Origin: Alphaproteobacteria bacterium
Lineage (GTDB): Bacteria > Pseudomonadota > Alphaproteobacteria > Rhodobacterales > Rhodobacteraceae
Direction: 5' to 3'
Assembly (NCBI GenBank): GCA_030830465.1
Contig: JAURMY010000086.1
Coordinates: forward strand, 1-16,447
DNA: 16,447 nt
The notes below the pieces were generated by a model, which was given only the letters and a program-made list of their open reading frames with translations, searched no databases and was not told where the DNA came from. The position numbers and the translations under genes are program-made. The number at the start of each line of letters is the position of its first letter. Within the stretch, counting starts at the first letter, position 1. Below, piece by piece: positions 14,553 through 16,447 of this stretch.

Positions 14553-15638
14553 ATGAAAAGAAGAACCTTCCTTGCCGGTACCGCACTGACCGGCACGATG
14601 CTCGGCCTCGGTGTGGCCGGCGCCGCACTGGCTGCCGATCCGCTGAAAGTCGGCTTTATCTATGTCGGCGTGCCGGGTGACGGCGGCTGGACCTACCAGC
14701 ACGATCAGGCCCGCCAGCAGATGGAAGCCCATTTCGGCGGCGCGGTCAAATCCGAAGTGATCGAAAATGTGCCCGAAGGTGCCGATGCGGAACGCGCCAT
14801 CACCCAACTGGTTCTGGCCGGCAACAAGCTGATCTTCACCACGTCCTTCGGGTTCATGGATCCGACCCTGAACGTGGCCGCGAAATTCCCGGATGTGAAA
14901 TTTGAACACGCCACCGGCTATAAAACCGCTGACAACGTTTCCACCTATGACGCCCGGTTTTACGAAGGCCGCGCTGTTATCGGCACCATCGCCGGGCGCA
15001 TGACCAAATCCAACAAGATCGGCTATATCGCCTCCTTCCCGATCCCCGAAGTTATTCAGGGCATCAACTCGGCCTTTATCCACGCCCGCAAGGTCAACCC
15101 GAATGCCGAGATGAAAGTGGTTTGGGTCTATACATGGTTCGACCCGGCCAAAGAAGCTGATGCCGCTTCGGCCCTGATCGCTGAAGGTGTGGATGTGATC
15201 ATGCAGCACACCGACTCGACCGCTGCCATGGCGAAAGCCCAGGAAGCAGGTGTTTACGCCTTCGGTCAGGCCTCCGACATGGCCGCCTATGCGCCGAAAC
15301 CGCGGATTTCCGCGATCATTGACAACTGGGGCCCCTATTATATCGAGCGGGCGCAGGCGGTGCTGGACGGCACCTGGAAATCGGAACGGTCCTGGAAAGG
15401 TATCGCAGGCGGCGAAGTTCTGATCGGCGAGATCTCCGACGAAGTTCCGGCCGATGTCAAAGCCGAGGCGCTGGCGCTGCGCGACGCGATCGGGGCGGGC
15501 ACCTACCACCCGTTCACCGGCCCCTTGAACAAGCAGGACGGTTCGGTCTGGCTGAAGGACGGCGAAGTGGCGGATGACGGCACCCTGTCCGGCCTGAACT
15601 TCTATGTCGAAGGCATTGTCGGTGACGTACCGTCCTGA
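14553..15638 (+). CDS. BMP family periplasmic substrate-binding protein (purine nucleoside/base importer)
   Basis: 361 aa receptor that captures substrate in the periplasm for the upstream permeases. It starts at ATG 14553 with a good AGGAG 6-10 nt upstream. The N-terminus MKRRTFLAG is followed by a hydrophobic stretch and an ALA cleavage site after residue 27 (mature ADPLKVGF). The RRTFL motif resembles a twin-arginine signal, but Sec export is also possible. There is no lipobox cysteine, so it should be soluble rather than a lipoprotein. The mature part has the BMP/PnrA pattern: KVGFIYVGVPGDGGWTYQHD near the start, ITTSFGF-like IFTTSFGFMDP, and AIIDNWGPYYIERAQAVLDG. Known family members bind purine nucleosides; the xdh genes upstream make a purine likely here. 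It is followed by a strong terminator. Confidence 0.93.
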   Translation: MKRRTFLAGTALTGTMLGLGVAGAALAADPLKVGFIYVGVPGDGGWTYQHDQARQQMEAHFGGAVKSEVIENVPEGADAERAITQLVLAGNKLIFTTSFGFMDPTLNVAAKFPDVKFEHATGYKTADNVSTYDARFYEGRAVIGTIAGRMTKSNKIGYIASFPIPEVIQGINSAFIHARKVNPNAEMKVVWVYTWFDPAKEADAASALIAEGVDVIMQHTDSTAAMAKAQEAGVYAFGQASDMAAYAPKPRISAIIDNWGPYYIERAQAVLDGTWKSERSWKGIAGGEVLIGEISDEVPADVKAEALALRDAIGAGTYHPFTGPLNKQDGSVWLKDGEVADDGTLSGLNFYVEGIVGDVPS

Positions 15639-15660
15639 TTTCTGACATCTGAACAACCGG

Positions 15661-15689
15661 AAAGGCCTGCGCCGCGGCGCGGGCCTTTT
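15661..15689 (+). terminator. Strong intrinsic terminator closing the xdh-transporter operon
   Basis: AAAGGCC (15661-15667) pairs with GGCCTTT (15682-15688). The stem continues inward through a T-G wobble and GCGC/GCGC pairing to a 4-base CGCG loop, about 12 bp in all. The descending arm runs into TTTTC. It lies 22 nt after the BMP stop codon and 25 nt before the next gene, so it should end the operon transcript. Confidence 0.85.
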
Positions 15690-15713
15690 CATTTCGCCGC
15701 GAAAGGATCGTTT

Positions 15714-16447
15714 ATGCCGCCCGCCCTGACCACCGCCAACGGTGCCGCCGCCTCGGCCTTTGCCTTTGGCACCATGCAATTCGGCGGTGCCTCAAGCGAT
15801 ATCGAAAGTGCCGCGGTTTTTGACGACAGCCGCGCGGCCGGGATCAATGTGTTCGACTGCGCCTATGGCTATAATGGCGGCGCGTCTGAAACCCTGCTCG
15901 GCCGGCTGATCGCAAAGGAACGCGAAGACCTGATCATCGCCACGAAATGCGCCCATCCCGGCGGTTCATCGGCGGCCAATATTCTGGCCCAGTTCGACCA
16001 AAGCCGTAAACGTCTGGCGACCGACTATTTTGACATCTATTTTCTTCACCGGTGGGACGCGACCGTACCGCTTGAGGAAACTTTCGGGGCCTTGGCCCGG
16101 CTGGCTGATGCGGGACACATCCGGCATATCGGAGTTTCAAACTTTTCGGCCTGGCAAACCATGAAAGCCCGCGCCGTCGCTGCCGGCCTTGGCCTGTCCA
16201 TTGACGTGCTACAGCCCATGTACAATCTGGTCAAACGTCAGGTTGAAGTGGAAATCCTGCCCATGGCCCGCAGTGAAGGCATGGCCGTGATGCCCTATTC
16301 CCCCCTGGGCGGCGGCCTTCTGACCGGCAAATATCTGGCCGGCGGGTCGGGCCGGATCGACAGCAACCCTGAATACGCCGCCCGCTACGCCCCGGATTGG
16401 ATGAAACAGGCCGCAGGCAAGCTGTCCGGCCTTGCCGCGCAAACGGG
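15714..16447 (+). CDS. Aldo/keto reductase (C-terminal end cut by window edge)
   Basis: 244 codons are visible from ATG 15714, with AAAGGA 6 nt before the start. It is an (alpha/beta)8-barrel NAD(P)H-dependent oxidoreductase. The catalytic tetrad of the superfamily is present: D48 and Y53 in VFDCAYGYNGGASE, K78 in IIATKC, and H112 in FLHRWD. Other family motifs are GHIRHIGVSNFS, DVLQPMYNLVKRQVE and MPYSPLGGGLLTGKY. The cofactor-binding end is beyond the window. The substrate cannot be assigned. It lies 25 nt after a strong terminator, so it is probably transcribed separately from the purine operon; how it is expressed is not clear, since the short gap holds no obvious promoter beyond the terminator itself. 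Confidence 0.92.
   Translation, partial: MPPALTTANGAAASAFAFGTMQFGGASSDIESAAVFDDSRAAGINVFDCAYGYNGGASETLLGRLIAKEREDLIIATKCAHPGGSSAANILAQFDQSRKRLATDYFDIYFLHRWDATVPLEETFGALARLADAGHIRHIGVSNFSAWQTMKARAVAAGLGLSIDVLQPMYNLVKRQVEVEILPMARSEGMAVMPYSPLGGGLLTGKYLAGGSGRIDSNPEYAARYAPDWMKQAAGKLSGLAAQT

Noticed and set aside
14490..15779. A 429-codon open frame on the minus strand opposite the BMP gene
   Set aside because: No family motif, and it runs across both the BMP gene and its terminator. The plus-strand gene has a signal peptide, ribosome-binding site and family motifs.
1..16447. CRISPR array, insertion sequence, prophage or defence system
   Set aside because: No regularly spaced direct repeats, transposase, integrase or phage motifs were seen. 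All long genes belong to core metabolism, replication or transport.

Overview
The window is about 16.4 kb of dense, roughly 60% GC bacterial chromosome. Gene content and order point to an alphaproteobacterium of the Rhodobacterales (Roseobacter/Rhodobacter type). Supporting features are hisS followed by hisZ with a 1-nt overlap, an alphaproteobacterial-type histidyl-tRNA synthetase, a bipartite Rhodobacter-type XdhA/XdhB xanthine dehydrogenase with XdhC, and GC-rich hairpins carrying a CCCCCGGRATATTT tail. The assignment is inference; there is no rRNA or tRNA in the window.

Layout. (1) Minus strand, 1-1769: the start of hisZ (cut by the left edge) and complete hisS, translationally linked. 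(2) Plus strand, 1895-2104: slyX, divergent from hisS. (3) Minus strand, 2224-5673: dnaE, the replicative DNA polymerase III alpha subunit, flanked on both sides by copies of a hairpin-plus-tail repeat in opposite orientation. (4) Plus strand, 5842-6192: uraH, 5-hydroxyisourate hydrolase. (5) Plus strand, 6329-15638: a compact run of seven genes, xdhA-xdhB-xdhC-ATPase-permease-permease-BMP binding protein. The first six are joined by 4-14 nt overlaps. The run ends in a strong intrinsic terminator at 15661-15689. (6) Plus strand from 15714: the first three quarters or so of an aldo/keto reductase, cut by the right edge.

The central theme is purine scavenging. A BMP-family (PnrA/NupN-like) ABC importer probably brings in a purine nucleoside or base. 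XdhAB, matured by XdhC, oxidises hypoxanthine and xanthine to urate. UraH acts two steps later, after urate oxidase, which is not in the window. The xdhC stop codon overlaps the start codon of the transporter ATPase (ATGA), so catabolic enzyme and importer are physically one expression unit. A perfect inverted repeat between uraH and xdhA is a candidate operator, and one 9-mer from it also occurs upstream of uraH.

The other unusual points are a sharply AT-richer patch inside hisS over the insertion-domain region, the inverted repeat elements around dnaE, and hairpins upstream of slyX and of the BMP gene. I found no CRISPR array, insertion sequence, phage gene, tRNA or rRNA, and no gene-free stretch longer than 300 bases. 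The longest gaps are 5674-5841, 6193-6328 and 1770-1894. I did not find a clearly new type of system. The nearest thing is the fused purine import and oxidation operon.
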